A stretch of 64,000 nucleotides of DNA from CAIPAT01 sp041665605 (lineage in GTDB: Bacteria; Verrucomicrobiota; Lentisphaeria; Victivallales; Victivallaceae): positions 16,001 to 80,000 of the forward strand of contig JBAYIO010000009.1 of the NCBI GenBank assembly GCA_041665605.1. Direction: 5' to 3'. The notes under the pieces were generated by a model. That model was not told the DNA's origin. It searched no databases and saw only the letters and a program-made list of their open reading frames with translations. The position numbers and the translations under genes are program-made. Below, in pieces: positions 44,447-53,509 of the stretch (position 1 is its first letter; each line of letters opens with the position of its first letter).

Positions 44447-45877
44447 CTACAGCGCCTTTGCGTCAGTAAGGATGAGTGGATAATCCATCAGCGGCAGATT
44501 CCGGACAACGGTAAGATTGCGTTTTAATTCCATCACGGTCGTGCTGTAGATTTTTCCGCTTACCGGATCAACGAGCACCGGTTCATCCATCTTTTTCTCC
44601 GCTTCGTTCCAAACGTGTACCGAGTGGGATGATTCGATGGGGCTTTCGTTCTGCATGTCGACGGGACGGTAATAGACGTAAAGCGGATAACCTTTGCGGG
44701 TATAGGAATCGGCGATCGCCGTCAAATACTTATCGCGGTCGCTCGTCCATGTGGGGTCGCCGCAAACCGTATTGGCCAGACGGATAAAAAGGTCCTCTTT
44801 GACTGTATCCTGATCAAAGACGGCACACAGCGAGCGCAAGGCGAAATACGCTTTCTTCGGAGTATAGGATAGTCCGTTGAGGAGTCCAAGCATGACCGGT
44901 TTGGTCTCCTTCCCGTCTCCCATCACATAGGGTCTCTCCATCAGGTCGGCCGTGTGGAAATACGAAGACAGCTCCACGCCGTGACGAAGATCGGTGAGCA
45001 GGCGGCGGGTCACCCATTTGGCCTGGATTTCCTCGTTGATGTTGCGGATGCCCAGCCATTCATCGTGATGCCCGGTCATTACCGAGGGACAGCCTGTTTC
45101 GCCCTGCCAGAGTTTCACTTTGGGAGCATGCCGGGAAAGCAGACGGCGCAGGAAGGCGATACCGGAAGCGTAACCCCACTCCGGCACCAGATGGTAGGCA
45201 TGAAAGGAGAGCGCGTAACAGCAATCCCCGAGTCCTGCTACAAGCGCCTCTTCAATGAAATTGAAATCTAATCCGCAGACGGCCCCGCCGATAATCCTGG
45301 CCTGCGGATCAACGCGGTGCACCACTTCGGCAGTCAGACGGGCGAAGCGGGCGTAATCGGCGCCGTCGGGTTTCACATTGCCCCAGCACCATTCACCATT
45401 AGGCTCGTTCCAGATCTCCCAATGCCGAATCCGCTTGTGATAGCGGATGACGAGTGCCTCGACGAAATTCTTCCAGGCCGCCAGAACCTCATCTCCGTAA
45501 TACATGGGGACCGATCCGACGCAACTGGCATGGGGTGCGTCAGTGCAATATAATATATTGCCATAGCTGAGACTGAACCACGGCTCAATGCCGCGGGCGA
45601 GGAGATTGTCCGCGACCGAATCCAGCCATGTGAAATCATAATGGCCTTTTTCCTTTTCGCAGCGTGACCAGCCTGTCTGGCAGCGGGCCCACTTGACGCC
45701 GCACTCGGCTAACGGCTGGTAACATGCATCGGGATTGAAGAGTTCGCGATCGAGAGTTTCAAATCCCACGCTGATGGCTGATGACCGTATCTCATCCGAT
45801 TTTTTCGGCACGAGATTGCTGATGTGTTTCATCCCGTATGCCCAGGGGAAGGGACCGGCATTTTCGTTAAAAATCAT
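44447..45877 (-). CDS. clan GH-A glycoside hydrolase (GH39-like)
   Basis: 476 residues, no signal peptide, so probably cytosolic. A TIM barrel with the acid/base Glu in HWEIWNEPNGEW (about 157) and the nucleophile Glu in KLWQGETGCPS (about 252), the spacing of retaining clan GH-A enzymes. The overall sequence is closest to GH39/GH5-like members. The C-terminal part (about 385-476) is a small beta domain. Substrate unknown. Neighbours include another GH-A enzyme 147 bases upstream on the same strand. Confidence 0.8.
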   Translation of the reverse strand: MIFNENAGPFPWAYGMKHISNLVPKKSDEIRSSAISVGFETLDRELFNPDACYQPLAECGVKWARCQTGWSRCEKEKGHYDFTWLDSVADNLLARGIEPWFSLSYGNILYCTDAPHASCVGSVPMYYGDEVLAAWKNFVEALVIRYHKRIRHWEIWNEPNGEWCWGNVKPDGADYARFARLTAEVVHRVDPQARIIGGAVCGLDFNFIEEALVAGLGDCCYALSFHAYHLVPEWGYASGIAFLRRLLSRHAPKVKLWQGETGCPSVMTGHHDEWLGIRNINEEIQAKWVTRRLLTDLRHGVELSSYFHTADLMERPYVMGDGKETKPVMLGLLNGLSYTPKKAYFALRSLCAVFDQDTVKEDLFIRLANTVCGDPTWTSDRDKYLTAIADSYTRKGYPLYVYYRPVDMQNESPIESSHSVHVWNEAEKKMDEPVLVDPVSGKIYSTTVMELKRNLTVVRNLPLMDYPLILTDAKAL

Positions 45878-46024
45878 AATAACCTCCTTGTGTGTAAACT
45901 CACGGTTGCCGTTTGATCCTGATTAGAATTGATAATCCTTATTTTGATTTAGTTTGCAATTTTCTTAGCGTCAGATTCTTTTTTAATCTTTTATGCATAC
46001 TCATCGTCCGTTTACTTTACCGGT

Positions 46025-47584
46025 TTATAAACGGGTCAACCAAAGAGCGACCACCGACCGAGGGGGAATCTCGAAGTTTTTAAACTCGCCGGACTTGCCG
46101 GGATTAGTCGTTGTCTGAATTTCCCTGCGCCGGGAATCGTTGCGCGCTTCCAGGGAATTGCCGGTAAGGCATTGCCATGAGGAGAGAGCATAACGCGATT
46201 GTGCCGAAAATTCCAGTTTTCTGGGCAATTTTTCCTGATTGACCAGGAGCACTCTCAAGCCGGCCGGCACAGTGACTGCAGCAGCGGAAAAAGAGGCCCC
46301 TTGCTTTTCAAGGACTGTCTGGTCGCCGGAAGCATTCGCCGCCACGACATCTTTACCTTGCTCAAAACATTTATTTATGAGCCGGAAAAGATCGGCCTGG
46401 CCGGTGAGATATGGCGTAACCGGCTGGCTGTTGCCGGCATCATCCCGCTGCGAGTTATAATAGATTCCCCATGGCCCGCTGGAAAGAGAATGCAGACAGG
46501 CGGCGGCGACTGACCGGCTTGTAAGCATGCGGTTGATCCAGTCGGCAGATGAAAGACAGCCGACAAGAGCGTGAGTGGTGTACCAGGATTGTTCCCACCT
46601 GGTTTGCCCTGCTGCTTTTTCCGGCCAGAAACCCCACTCGGTGATCAAGAAGCGGATGCGATTGCTGCCGGTGATTGCCTTAATATCACTTTCCATCATT
46701 TTCTGCCGGATGGTAAAAAAACTATTATCGGGCTGAGTTCCCGTAAAATGCCTGTTGCCGAAATAAGGATGATAGACTAGAAAGTCGATTTCAGATCCCA
46801 GCTCTTTTAACACCGTCTGATGCCATATTTTCCAATCGCCGCCGTATTTCTCTTTGTAATCCTTCTGATGGTTCATCGTCGAAGCCTGGGCGGCGAAATG
46901 CGCCTCCGGGTCCACGCGCTTTATCGCCGCCATCACTTTCCGGCAGCGATCAATATATGACTGTACGGCAGGATAATTTTCATAGGCGTCAGTACCATCC
47001 GATTCATTGCCCAGTTCCCAGGCATGGATGGAAACAGGTTGTTCAACCCCGAGGGCTACCCGTCTGGCCGCCCAGTTTTCACCGCCGTTCTTGTGATTGC
47101 GCGGATCGCCGGTAAGGAACTCGGCCAGGTCGGCCGCCTCCTGCGGGTCCTCCATGAGATTGACGCACCAGACAAGTTTAGCTTGCGGATCGATGGCCCG
47201 TACCTGTTTTATCCACTCGACAGGGCCGTAACCGACCACGAACGGTCCGCGCCATTTTTCGAGTTTCTGCGGAGGCCGGCCGGCAAGCGGACCGATGGCC
47301 TTTTTCCAGGATAAATATTGAGAATTCGTGCCGGAAACGCGGGAAAGGTTAATCGGAAAGCCGCGCAGCAGTTCGAGAAGGTCAGGCCGCAATTCTCCGT
47401 TATTGACGGCTGTCTGCTGTCCGGTCCAGTCGAAGTTGAGCCCCAGGATGCCCGGCTCATAAGGTTTCACTACCCGCCGCTCATCAACGGTAAGCACAAC
47501 CCGTGAAAGATTCTGGGCGGCGGCCAAATGGCTGAACGCGGTTAAGATAAAAAAGGCCAGATAAAATCGTCTTCTGATCAGCAT
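46025..47584 (-). CDS. exported clan GH-A glycoside hydrolase
   Basis: 519 residues with a signal peptide (1-24, AHLAAAQN). TIM barrel with acid/base Glu in HAWELGNESDG and nucleophile Glu in FLITEWGFWPE, plus a C-terminal beta domain ending with SVVALWLTRL. Similar in plan to GH79/GH51/GH39-type enzymes acting on plant or host glycans; the family is not resolved. It is not a PEP-CTERM protein. GGAG eight bases before the ATG. With the gene at 44447 it suggests a small glycan-degradation locus. Confidence 0.8.
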   Translation of the reverse strand: MLIRRRFYLAFFILTAFSHLAAAQNLSRVVLTVDERRVVKPYEPGILGLNFDWTGQQTAVNNGELRPDLLELLRGFPINLSRVSGTNSQYLSWKKAIGPLAGRPPQKLEKWRGPFVVGYGPVEWIKQVRAIDPQAKLVWCVNLMEDPQEAADLAEFLTGDPRNHKNGGENWAARRVALGVEQPVSIHAWELGNESDGTDAYENYPAVQSYIDRCRKVMAAIKRVDPEAHFAAQASTMNHQKDYKEKYGGDWKIWHQTVLKELGSEIDFLVYHPYFGNRHFTGTQPDNSFFTIRQKMMESDIKAITGSNRIRFLITEWGFWPEKAAGQTRWEQSWYTTHALVGCLSSADWINRMLTSRSVAAACLHSLSSGPWGIYYNSQRDDAGNSQPVTPYLTGQADLFRLINKCFEQGKDVVAANASGDQTVLEKQGASFSAAAVTVPAGLRVLLVNQEKLPRKLEFSAQSRYALSSWQCLTGNSLEARNDSRRREIQTTTNPGKSGEFKNFEIPPRSVVALWLTRL

Positions 47585-47877
47585 TTAATGTCTCCAAAGT
47601 TTTCATCCTGCGGTCAGTATTGCCTTGCAGATAATCTAACACTGGCTGGGGGCCGAATCAAATCGCGCTGAATCAGACATCGATGATTTGATAAATCGCA
47701 CATGAAAAAAGAGGGAACATCTCAGGCAGCGGTAACCAGTTTGAAGAACGGCGCGGGGCCGCCTTTGAATTGAGCCGGTTTCGGCGGCGCTCAGCGGCTG
47801 CACGAACTCTTCAGGAAGGCCATGAAGACCACCCCGCAGCGCTTCCGGATTGAGCCGAAAGGTTAACCAGCAACCGT
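47585..47877. other. intergenic region, possible relic
   Basis: 293 bases without a gene. The part 47722-47877 is GC-rich, and on the minus strand a 22-codon open stretch ends FKGGPAPFFKLVTAA followed by a stop, which looks like the end of a protein but has no start. It may be a decayed gene end or chance. Confidence 0.25.
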
Positions 47878-48279
47878 TTATTTGGAAGTTTTTTCGGATT
47901 TGTCCAGTTTGTCCAGGCGTTCCTGAAGTTTAGACAGTTTCTCCGCCAGCAGGCCGAGTTCCTGGGTCAGTTCCTTGATGCGTTCCGTCTGTTTGGAGAT
48001 GACGATCGAGTATTGCACCAGAATCAGCAGGATGGCGGTAATCAGCACCAGCGAAAGGGTGTACGGCGGATAAGCGATTCCGATGAAGTCGGAAACCAGT
48101 TTGAGCACCTGGGGGGCGATTGACAGAACAATTAAGATCGTTCCCATGAAAATCCAGATCAGCGAATAGGCTTCTTTAATCAATTCCTTACGGATTGACT
48201 CAACGATGAAAAACATGAAGCAGAGACTGCAGATGAATGCTACTATTTCAAATTGATGGGCGCCAAAAAATCCGTTCAT
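47878..48279 (-). CDS. DUF2304 membrane protein
   Basis: 133 residues with three membrane helices (about 10-28, 37-57 and 73-95) and a cytosolic coiled-coil tail (KQTERIKELTQELGLLAEKLSKL). DUF2304 proteins usually lie beside GT2 glycosyltransferases of the dolichyl-phosphate-mannose type, as here, and probably anchor or assist the enzyme. It follows the glycosyltransferase by one base. Confidence 0.85.
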   Translation of the reverse strand: MNGFFGAHQFEIVAFICSLCFMFFIVESIRKELIKEAYSLIWIFMGTILIVLSIAPQVLKLVSDFIGIAYPPYTLSLVLITAILLILVQYSIVISKQTERIKELTQELGLLAEKLSKLQERLDKLDKSEKTSK

Positions 48280-48280
48280 G

Positions 48281-49006
48281 TCAACGTTTCTCCTGTTTTA
48301 CCGCCGGTCTCATTGCGACCATGCAAATCGCGAACATGACCTTAATCATATAGTATACCGATTTAATGGGGGAGATGGAGGACACTCCGCCCAGGCGGGG
48401 ATTCATTTCCGTAAATACTTCCTTGATGCGGAACTGGTTTTTCCCGAGCAGAATCACTTCTTCCGGCTCCGGATAGTCGAATGACGGGTAGCGTTTGGCC
48501 AGGAATGACAGCGCCCGGCGGTTGTAAGCTCTGAACCCGGAAGTGTTGTCAGTAATCATCTGCCGGATCAGCGCCGAATTTACCAGGAAGAACAGCCGGA
48601 TGCCGAGACGGCGGAAAAAGGTTGATTTGAACCCGTCATGCTTGGCGCAGAAACGGGAGCCGATCACAACGTCCGCTTCATTTGCTTCTATCGGAGCGAG
48701 CAGTTTTGCGATATTTTCCGCTTTGTGCTGGCCGTCGCCGTCAAACTTTATCGCCAGTTCATAGCCGTTGCGGTGAGCGTATTTCAAGCCGGTCTGAACT
48801 GCTCCGCCAATCCCGAGATTGCACGGCAGGTCCAGCACGGTTTTGACTCCGGCGGCGGCGGCGACGGCGGCAGTATGGTCGGTGGAGCAATCGTTGATGA
48901 TGATGATATCCATATCCGGCACATGTTTCTTCAACGTGGCGACAACACTGGGGATGTTTACCTCTTCGTTGAAACAAGGAACAAGTACTGCAGCTTTGGC
49001 TGACAT
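48281..49006 (-). CDS. GT2 family glycosyltransferase (DPM1/GtrB-like)
   Basis: 241 residues from the ATG (MSAKAAVLVPCFNEE) with AGGAAG upstream; the longer frame starts without a site and reads through the promoter. GT-A fold: VPCFNEEVNIPSVV, INDCSTDHT, DGDGQHKAENI (Asp-rich metal motif) and SGFRAYNRRALSFL. Similar enzymes load sugars on polyprenyl phosphate. No C-terminal membrane anchor is present; the DUF2304 partner may supply one. Its promoter is a near copy of that of the hydrolase upstream. Confidence 0.88.
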   Translation of the reverse strand: MSAKAAVLVPCFNEEVNIPSVVATLKKHVPDMDIIIINDCSTDHTAAVAAAAGVKTVLDLPCNLGIGGAVQTGLKYAHRNGYELAIKFDGDGQHKAENIAKLLAPIEANEADVVIGSRFCAKHDGFKSTFFRRLGIRLFFLVNSALIRQMITDNTSGFRAYNRRALSFLAKRYPSFDYPEPEEVILLGKNQFRIKEVFTEMNPRLGGVSSISPIKSVYYMIKVMFAICMVAMRPAVKQEKR

Positions 49007-49044
49007 ATCAAAATCTTCCTGTATATTGAATTGTAAAACAATTA

Positions 49045-49072
49045 AAATAATACTTATTCCATGCAAGTCAAC
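49045..49072 (-). promoter_or_regulatory. promoter of the GT2-DUF2304 pair
   Basis: On the minus strand TTGACT (49067-49072) and TATTTT (49045-49050), spacer 16. The sequence from 49030 to 49085 is about 85 percent the same as 50392-50447, where an identical arrangement precedes the hydrolase gene. Confidence 0.65.
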
Positions 49073-49129
49073 CCCGAATTGCACAGGATAAAGCATATCC
49101 GGCAAAGTCCTTCCAGCCTGAGCGATGCT

Positions 49130-50371
49130 CTAGCTGCCTGCCGGCGCTTCGGGGAACATCCAGGTCAGGTTGTCGTTGTCCCAGTCGAGTATGAATGAGA
49201 TTGTGAATACGGCAGACCAGCCGAACCCGCGGGCGGCCAGCCCTTCTCCGGTCACGGGATGATAGTATTCCCGGATCGACGCGGCGTCATGGGCGACCCA
49301 GCCGAGCAGCGTGGAGCGCATTTCGTCCGCAATATCGGCATAGCCGTAATCCTTCAGCCCTTTGAGCGCGAAGAACGATGTGTTAAGCCAGGCCGGGCCG
49401 CGCCACATTGCCCTGGGATCGAATCCCGGAGTATCGTATGCGGCGGTAGGCATGCCGGGATAGAATTTCTGCGGATCGGCGGCGAGTTTCGCCATTCTGG
49501 AGGCGCGTTCCAGTGGCGCTATATGAGTAAAGAGCGGCATGAAGCAGGCCGGGGAAAGGACTGAACAGGCTTTGCCGGTGAGCCGGTCACGGTCCACATA
49601 GGAGCCGACTTGGTCGTCCCATAATCTTTCATTGATGCGCCGGGCCAGAGCACTGGCTTCATCAAGCCATTTTGCATGATCGCCGGACAGTGCAAACTGT
49701 TCCGCCAGACAGGCCATTCCGCGGTAGTGGGATACCATGTAGCAATTCAGGTCGATGGCCCAGATCCGCTTGTCGTTACTGGCGGCTTGCTGATAACCCC
49801 CGTCCCAGCGGATGGAGTTGTCCCACCCCGATTCGTAACCGGCATGGGTTCCGCCATAGAAAAAGAGACCGTCAGTTTTCCCGCCGCGCTCATTCATCCA
49901 GAACTCGCCCATGCGGACCAGTTTCGCATAAAGTTTGCGCAGCTTGTCAGTGTCCGGAGCGCAATGCTCAACCACGGCGGCGGCCCACGCCATCACCGGC
50001 GGTTTGGAGAAGTCGATTACCACGGAACCGTTTTCCCAGATTACATCCGGAAGCATGCCGTCGGGCTGTTGCTTGTCAAAAAGTATCTCGAACTGCTCGC
50101 GGGCGAAAGCGGGATCCCAGTGCGAAAGTCCGACGGCGTGAAAAGCGGAATCCCAGTTCCAGACGCCGCGATAAGTCCCGAGCGACGGCATGATTCCGCG
50201 ATACGGTTTCCAGGCGTCGCATTGCACGATGTTGCCCAGCAGGGTGGCCTGAGACCGTTTCAGAAGGTTGGCCTGTGCCGGCGTGACCGTCTCCGCAACC
50301 TTTGCAAGCCATGTTTCCGCCTGTACATTCTCCGGCTCCTTTAAAGAATTATCCATTTTAAAATTATCCAT
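49130..50371 (-). CDS. trehalase/MGH-like glycoside hydrolase ((alpha/alpha)6 barrel)
   Basis: 413 residues, no signal peptide. Helical-barrel signatures: GVWNWDSAFHAVGL (about 88-101), DGMLPDVIW, GWDNSIRWDGGYQQ near 200 and MWRGPAWLNTSFFALKGL near 330, the general acid/base pattern of GH37, GH63 and related families. Likely substrates are trehalose, mannosylglycerate or other alpha-glucosides or mannosides; the family is not resolved by eye. The first ATG lacks a clear ribosome site, and a second in-frame ATG is five codons in. It has the duplicated promoter. Confidence 0.8.
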   Translation of the reverse strand: MDNFKMDNSLKEPENVQAETWLAKVAETVTPAQANLLKRSQATLLGNIVQCDAWKPYRGIMPSLGTYRGVWNWDSAFHAVGLSHWDPAFAREQFEILFDKQQPDGMLPDVIWENGSVVIDFSKPPVMAWAAAVVEHCAPDTDKLRKLYAKLVRMGEFWMNERGGKTDGLFFYGGTHAGYESGWDNSIRWDGGYQQAASNDKRIWAIDLNCYMVSHYRGMACLAEQFALSGDHAKWLDEASALARRINERLWDDQVGSYVDRDRLTGKACSVLSPACFMPLFTHIAPLERASRMAKLAADPQKFYPGMPTAAYDTPGFDPRAMWRGPAWLNTSFFALKGLKDYGYADIADEMRSTLLGWVAHDAASIREYYHPVTGEGLAARGFGWSAVFTISFILDWDNDNLTWMFPEAPAGS

Positions 50372-50405
50372 TTACAAACTCTGTCGGTTAAATTGTAAAG
50401 CGATT

Positions 50406-50433
50406 AAAATAATACTTGTTCCATGCAAGTCAA
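50406..50433 (-). promoter_or_regulatory. promoter of the trehalase-like hydrolase
   Basis: On the minus strand TTGACT (50428-50433) and TATTTT (50406-50411), spacer 16, inside a block nearly identical to the GT2 promoter at 49045-49072. Confidence 0.65.
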
Positions 50434-51692
50434 CTCCGGATTGCACATGACATAACACCTCCGGCACGGACCGCCTTACTATTAATAATTGTCACCCCGG
50501 CAAACATTTTGGACATTCTGGACATACCTTGTGCAGAACCGTTTTGCCTGCTGCTTACAACCACCGGTTAAGTTTTGCTTTAACAAATGACAATCAACCG
50601 GGCCGCCGTCCATTTTGGACATTCTGGACACCCCTTGTGCAGAAAAATTTTGAATGCGGTCCCGCAACCCGGAGACTTTGGAGGCTGCTTGAGCACAACT
50701 GCTTTCAGGGCTTGATAAGATTCTCAAACAACTTTTACGCCATCCGGTTAATATTTTCGTTAACTGATGACATTTATGCAATTTCCCGCTTCCCAAACAT
50801 TCTGGACACCCGCACGCATATTTTGGACACCCCTGCGCCAGCAGAATAAACCGGACAACCGTCCGTCCCGCAGTCGCGGGAGACAGACTTGGAGGATTGC
50901 CATCTGTGGCAATCGTTTTATGATCCCGGTTATGACAGAGCATAATCCTCCATTTTGGACAGCCCACTCCGACACTTTGGACACCTGTTGAGCATAATGA
51001 TTTTCAATGTTAACAAACATTTTGGACAGCCCACTCCGACACTTTGGACACCTGTTGAGCATAATGATTTTCAATATTAACAAACATTCTGGACAGCCAC
51101 TCCGAGTAAATAGAGAGCCCTTGAACACAACGTCTTTAAAATTTTCAAACAACATTTTGGACATTCCGAATACTACTGTGCAGAATGTTTTCCGGCGCCG
51201 CGCTCTCGCTCTGCGAGAGGATTACGGGCCCGCGTCCGGCACAACAACAAAAACATTCTGGACAACCATCGGCCTCATTTTGGACAGCCGCCCGCCATAA
51301 CCCCATAGTACCCCCATGCGGCCAGCGGAATAAACCGGACAACCGTTCGATTCCGTAGAGTTTAGAGACATCTTGAACAGAACCTCTTTCAATTTTTCCC
51401 GCTTTCAACTCTCCCCCTTTTAAATTTTAGCACTTCGGAATTTCAGCATTTGTCTTTACATATATAGTAATTTTGTCAACTGAAACGGCGCAAGTAAGTT
51501 CAAAAGACGCGATAAAATGCATTTTGAAATTGATTGTTTTTGCGGCAAAAATCCGCTAAACGCAGGAACGGGGGATGTTAACATAAAAGCAATGGTTCTT
51601 TAGATTACGGAAATTGTGAATATCGACAACTGACTTGCGAAGAGAGATTATGCCGGCAAAAACATTTTCCGCTTATCAGTTGGTTACGCCCC
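50434..51692 (+). repeat. long non-coding region with degenerate ~67-bp repeats (copy 2 of composite element)
   Basis: About 1.26 kb without a supported gene. From about 50505 to 51400 it holds more than ten GGACATTCTGGACA variants. Units of 67, 67 and 68 bases lie end to end at 50951-51017, 51018-51084 and 51085-51152; the first two are almost identical. The succession repeats, then the GCAGAATAAACCGGACAACC block (51325 on), an AAATTTTAGCACTTC stretch, then the conserved element at 51450 parallels the region before the NRPS in the same orientation. The final 200 bases before 51692 hold nothing recognisable. Confidence 0.75.
51450..51488 (+). repeat. conserved distal element, copy 2
   Basis: TTGTC, then TTTACATATATAGTAAT (51455-51471), then TTTGTCAACTGAAACGG. 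About 38 bases agree with 24128-24166 with a single mismatch, and similarity weakens afterwards. It is downstream of the convergent aldehyde dehydrogenase gene, not in front of any plus-strand gene. Confidence 0.65.
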
Positions 51693-53075
51693 TTATTTCG
51701 ACAGCAGACGGAGGATTTTCAATTTCCAGTCGCTGAAGGGGGGATAGCGCAGCGGAATGTCGAAAAGATTGGATTTGATCATTACCGGCTTGTAGTGGGT
51801 GAAGGTATCGAATCCGGCTTTGCCGTGGTATGCGCCCATGCCGCTTTCGCCGACGCCGCCGAACGGCATCGAGGAATTGATCAGGTGAGTCACGGTTTCA
51901 TTGACACACATCCCTCCGGCGGGAATTCTGGAAACCAGCAGTTTCTTGTTGATTTTGCTGCCGGAAAAATAATACAACGCCAGCGGCCGGGGCCGCGAGT
52001 TGACAAAATCAATTACAGCGTGAATTTCTTCAAATTGGATGACCGGCAGAACCGGGCCGAAAATTTCTTCCTGCATTACCGGGTCGTTGACCGTTACACC
52101 GTCAATGATTGTCGGCGCAATATACCGCTTTTCCAAATCCTTTTCGCCGCCGCAGACAATTTGTCCGCAATTCATCAGGGCGGCAATGCGGTTGAAATGC
52201 TTTTCGTTGACAATCCTGGGATAATCCGGGCTGGCGGCGGGGTCTTCGCCGTAAAATTTCCGGATGTAATGTTTCATTTTTTCCAGCAGCGGCGCTTTGA
52301 CTGAAGTATGCACATAGAGATAATCGGGCGCGACGCAGGTTTGTCCGGCATTCAAAAATTTGCCCCAGACGATCCGTTTTGCCGCCAGGTCGAGGTTGGC
52401 GTCGGCGTCAACAATGCACGGACTTTTGCCGCCCAGTTCCAGCGTCACCGGGGTAAGGTGATTGGCCGCCGCATGCATTACGGACTTGCCCACGGAAGAG
52501 CTTCCGGTAAAGAAGATATAATCGAATTTCTCCGCCAGCAGTTCCTGCGCAATATGCACAGATCCGGGAAAAACCGCGATATACTGCGGCTCAAAAAGGC
52601 GGGTAATGATTTTGAAGATGACTTCAGCGGTTGCGGGGGCCTGTTCGGCCGGTTTAAGCACCACGCAGTTGCCGGCCGCGATGGCGGCGGCCAGCGGTCC
52701 CATCATCAGTTGAAACGGATAGTTCCAGGCTGAAAAAATCAGAACTGAGCCATAAGGCTCCGGGTAGATATAGCCTCTGGCCGGAAAGTTGTTTTTCGAC
52801 ACTCCGGCGCGTTTCCTGGCGGCAAACCCGGCAACATGGCGGCGCATAAAAGCGATATCGTCCAGCACCATGCCGATCTCAGTAGCAAAGGATTCGAACT
52901 TGGACTTGCCGAGATCCGCCTGCAAAGCGGCGGCAATTTCCGGCTCAAATTCCTTGACTGCATTGAACAGCTTATCCAGTTCCGCCTGTCTGAAGGCGAC
53001 ATTTCTGGTGAACCCGCACTGGAAATAACTTTTCTGCAGCGCAACCGTCTTCCTGATATCAACCGCCATGCCCAT
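51693..53075 (-). CDS. aldehyde dehydrogenase (class 3-like)
   Basis: 460 residues from the ATG with GGAG eight bases upstream. NAD(P)-dependent oxidation of aldehydes to acids. Catalytic Cys in LNAGQTCVAPDY (about 240), general base Glu in LELGGKSPC (about 206), Rossmann stretch FFTGSSSVGKSVM, and the C-terminal LRYPPFSDWKLKILRLL typical of the ALDH3/AlkH group, which act on medium or long-chain aldehydes and often sit at membranes. Substrate unknown; the decarboxylase at 17183 also makes an aldehyde but is far away. Confidence 0.92.
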   Translation of the reverse strand: MGMAVDIRKTVALQKSYFQCGFTRNVAFRQAELDKLFNAVKEFEPEIAAALQADLGKSKFESFATEIGMVLDDIAFMRRHVAGFAARKRAGVSKNNFPARGYIYPEPYGSVLIFSAWNYPFQLMMGPLAAAIAAGNCVVLKPAEQAPATAEVIFKIITRLFEPQYIAVFPGSVHIAQELLAEKFDYIFFTGSSSVGKSVMHAAANHLTPVTLELGGKSPCIVDADANLDLAAKRIVWGKFLNAGQTCVAPDYLYVHTSVKAPLLEKMKHYIRKFYGEDPAASPDYPRIVNEKHFNRIAALMNCGQIVCGGEKDLEKRYIAPTIIDGVTVNDPVMQEEIFGPVLPVIQFEEIHAVIDFVNSRPRPLALYYFSGSKINKKLLVSRIPAGGMCVNETVTHLINSSMPFGGVGESGMGAYHGKAGFDTFTHYKPVMIKSNLFDIPLRYPPFSDWKLKILRLLSK

Positions 53076-53131
53076 TATCAAGCTCCGTTTCTTAGAACAG
53101 CCTCATGGCTTTTTGTCGAGTTTCAGCAGGA

Positions 53132-53509
53132 TTACTTTTTCTTTTTATCAGCTTTCTTATCGGCGGGATCCAGGGCAATGCCTTCAGCTTCCAATTTGCT
53201 TACCGTACCGGCGATATCTTTCTTCATTTTGTCAGCACAGATGGAACTGCAGAAATAAACTCTTTTTTCGCCGGCATCAACAAAAAATTTCTTTGCAATT
53301 TTTCTTTTGCATTTCGGACAAAGTGTCTGTTTTTGGCCAGTTGCGGCCGGGGCGGCGGCATCAGTGGCCGGGGCGGCGGCGGTTTTGTCAGCAGCCGGGG
53401 CGGCAGTAGTGGCGGCGGTTGCATCTGCGGGTTTCTTGTCGACGGCGAAAGCGGAAACGGTTCCGAATGCAATAGCAGCGGCGGCTAAAAAGACCAGGCT
53501 CTTTTTCAT
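53132..53509 (-). CDS. exported TRASH-like metal-binding protein
   Basis: 125 residues. Signal peptide 1-22, then an Ala/Thr/Pro/Asp-rich linker (about 25-58), then CPKCKRKIAKKFF with Cys64, Cys67, Cys87 and Cys91. Cys67-x19-Cys87-x3-Cys91 is exactly the TRASH spacing, a fold that binds metal ions, preceded by an extra CxxC. The tail is Lys-rich. Probably a periplasmic metal sensor or carrier; inferred. It precedes the aldehyde dehydrogenase on the same strand. Confidence 0.72.
   Translation of the reverse strand: MKKSLVFLAAAAIAFGTVSAFAVDKKPADATAATTAAPAADKTAAAPATDAAAPAATGQKQTLCPKCKRKIAKKFFVDAGEKRVYFCSSICADKMKKDIAGTVSKLEAEGIALDPADKKADKKKK

Noticed and set aside
47722..47793. end of a protein (FKGGPAPFFKLVTAA) on the minus strand
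   Set aside because: Only 22 codons between stops, no start; kept only as a possible relic.
50482..51408. Cys/Pro-rich minus-strand proteins (for example at 50482-50967, 50760-51164 and 51145-51408)
   Set aside because: They are translations of the GGACATTCTGGACA repeats, overlap one another in different frames, and have no ribosome sites or consistent composition.
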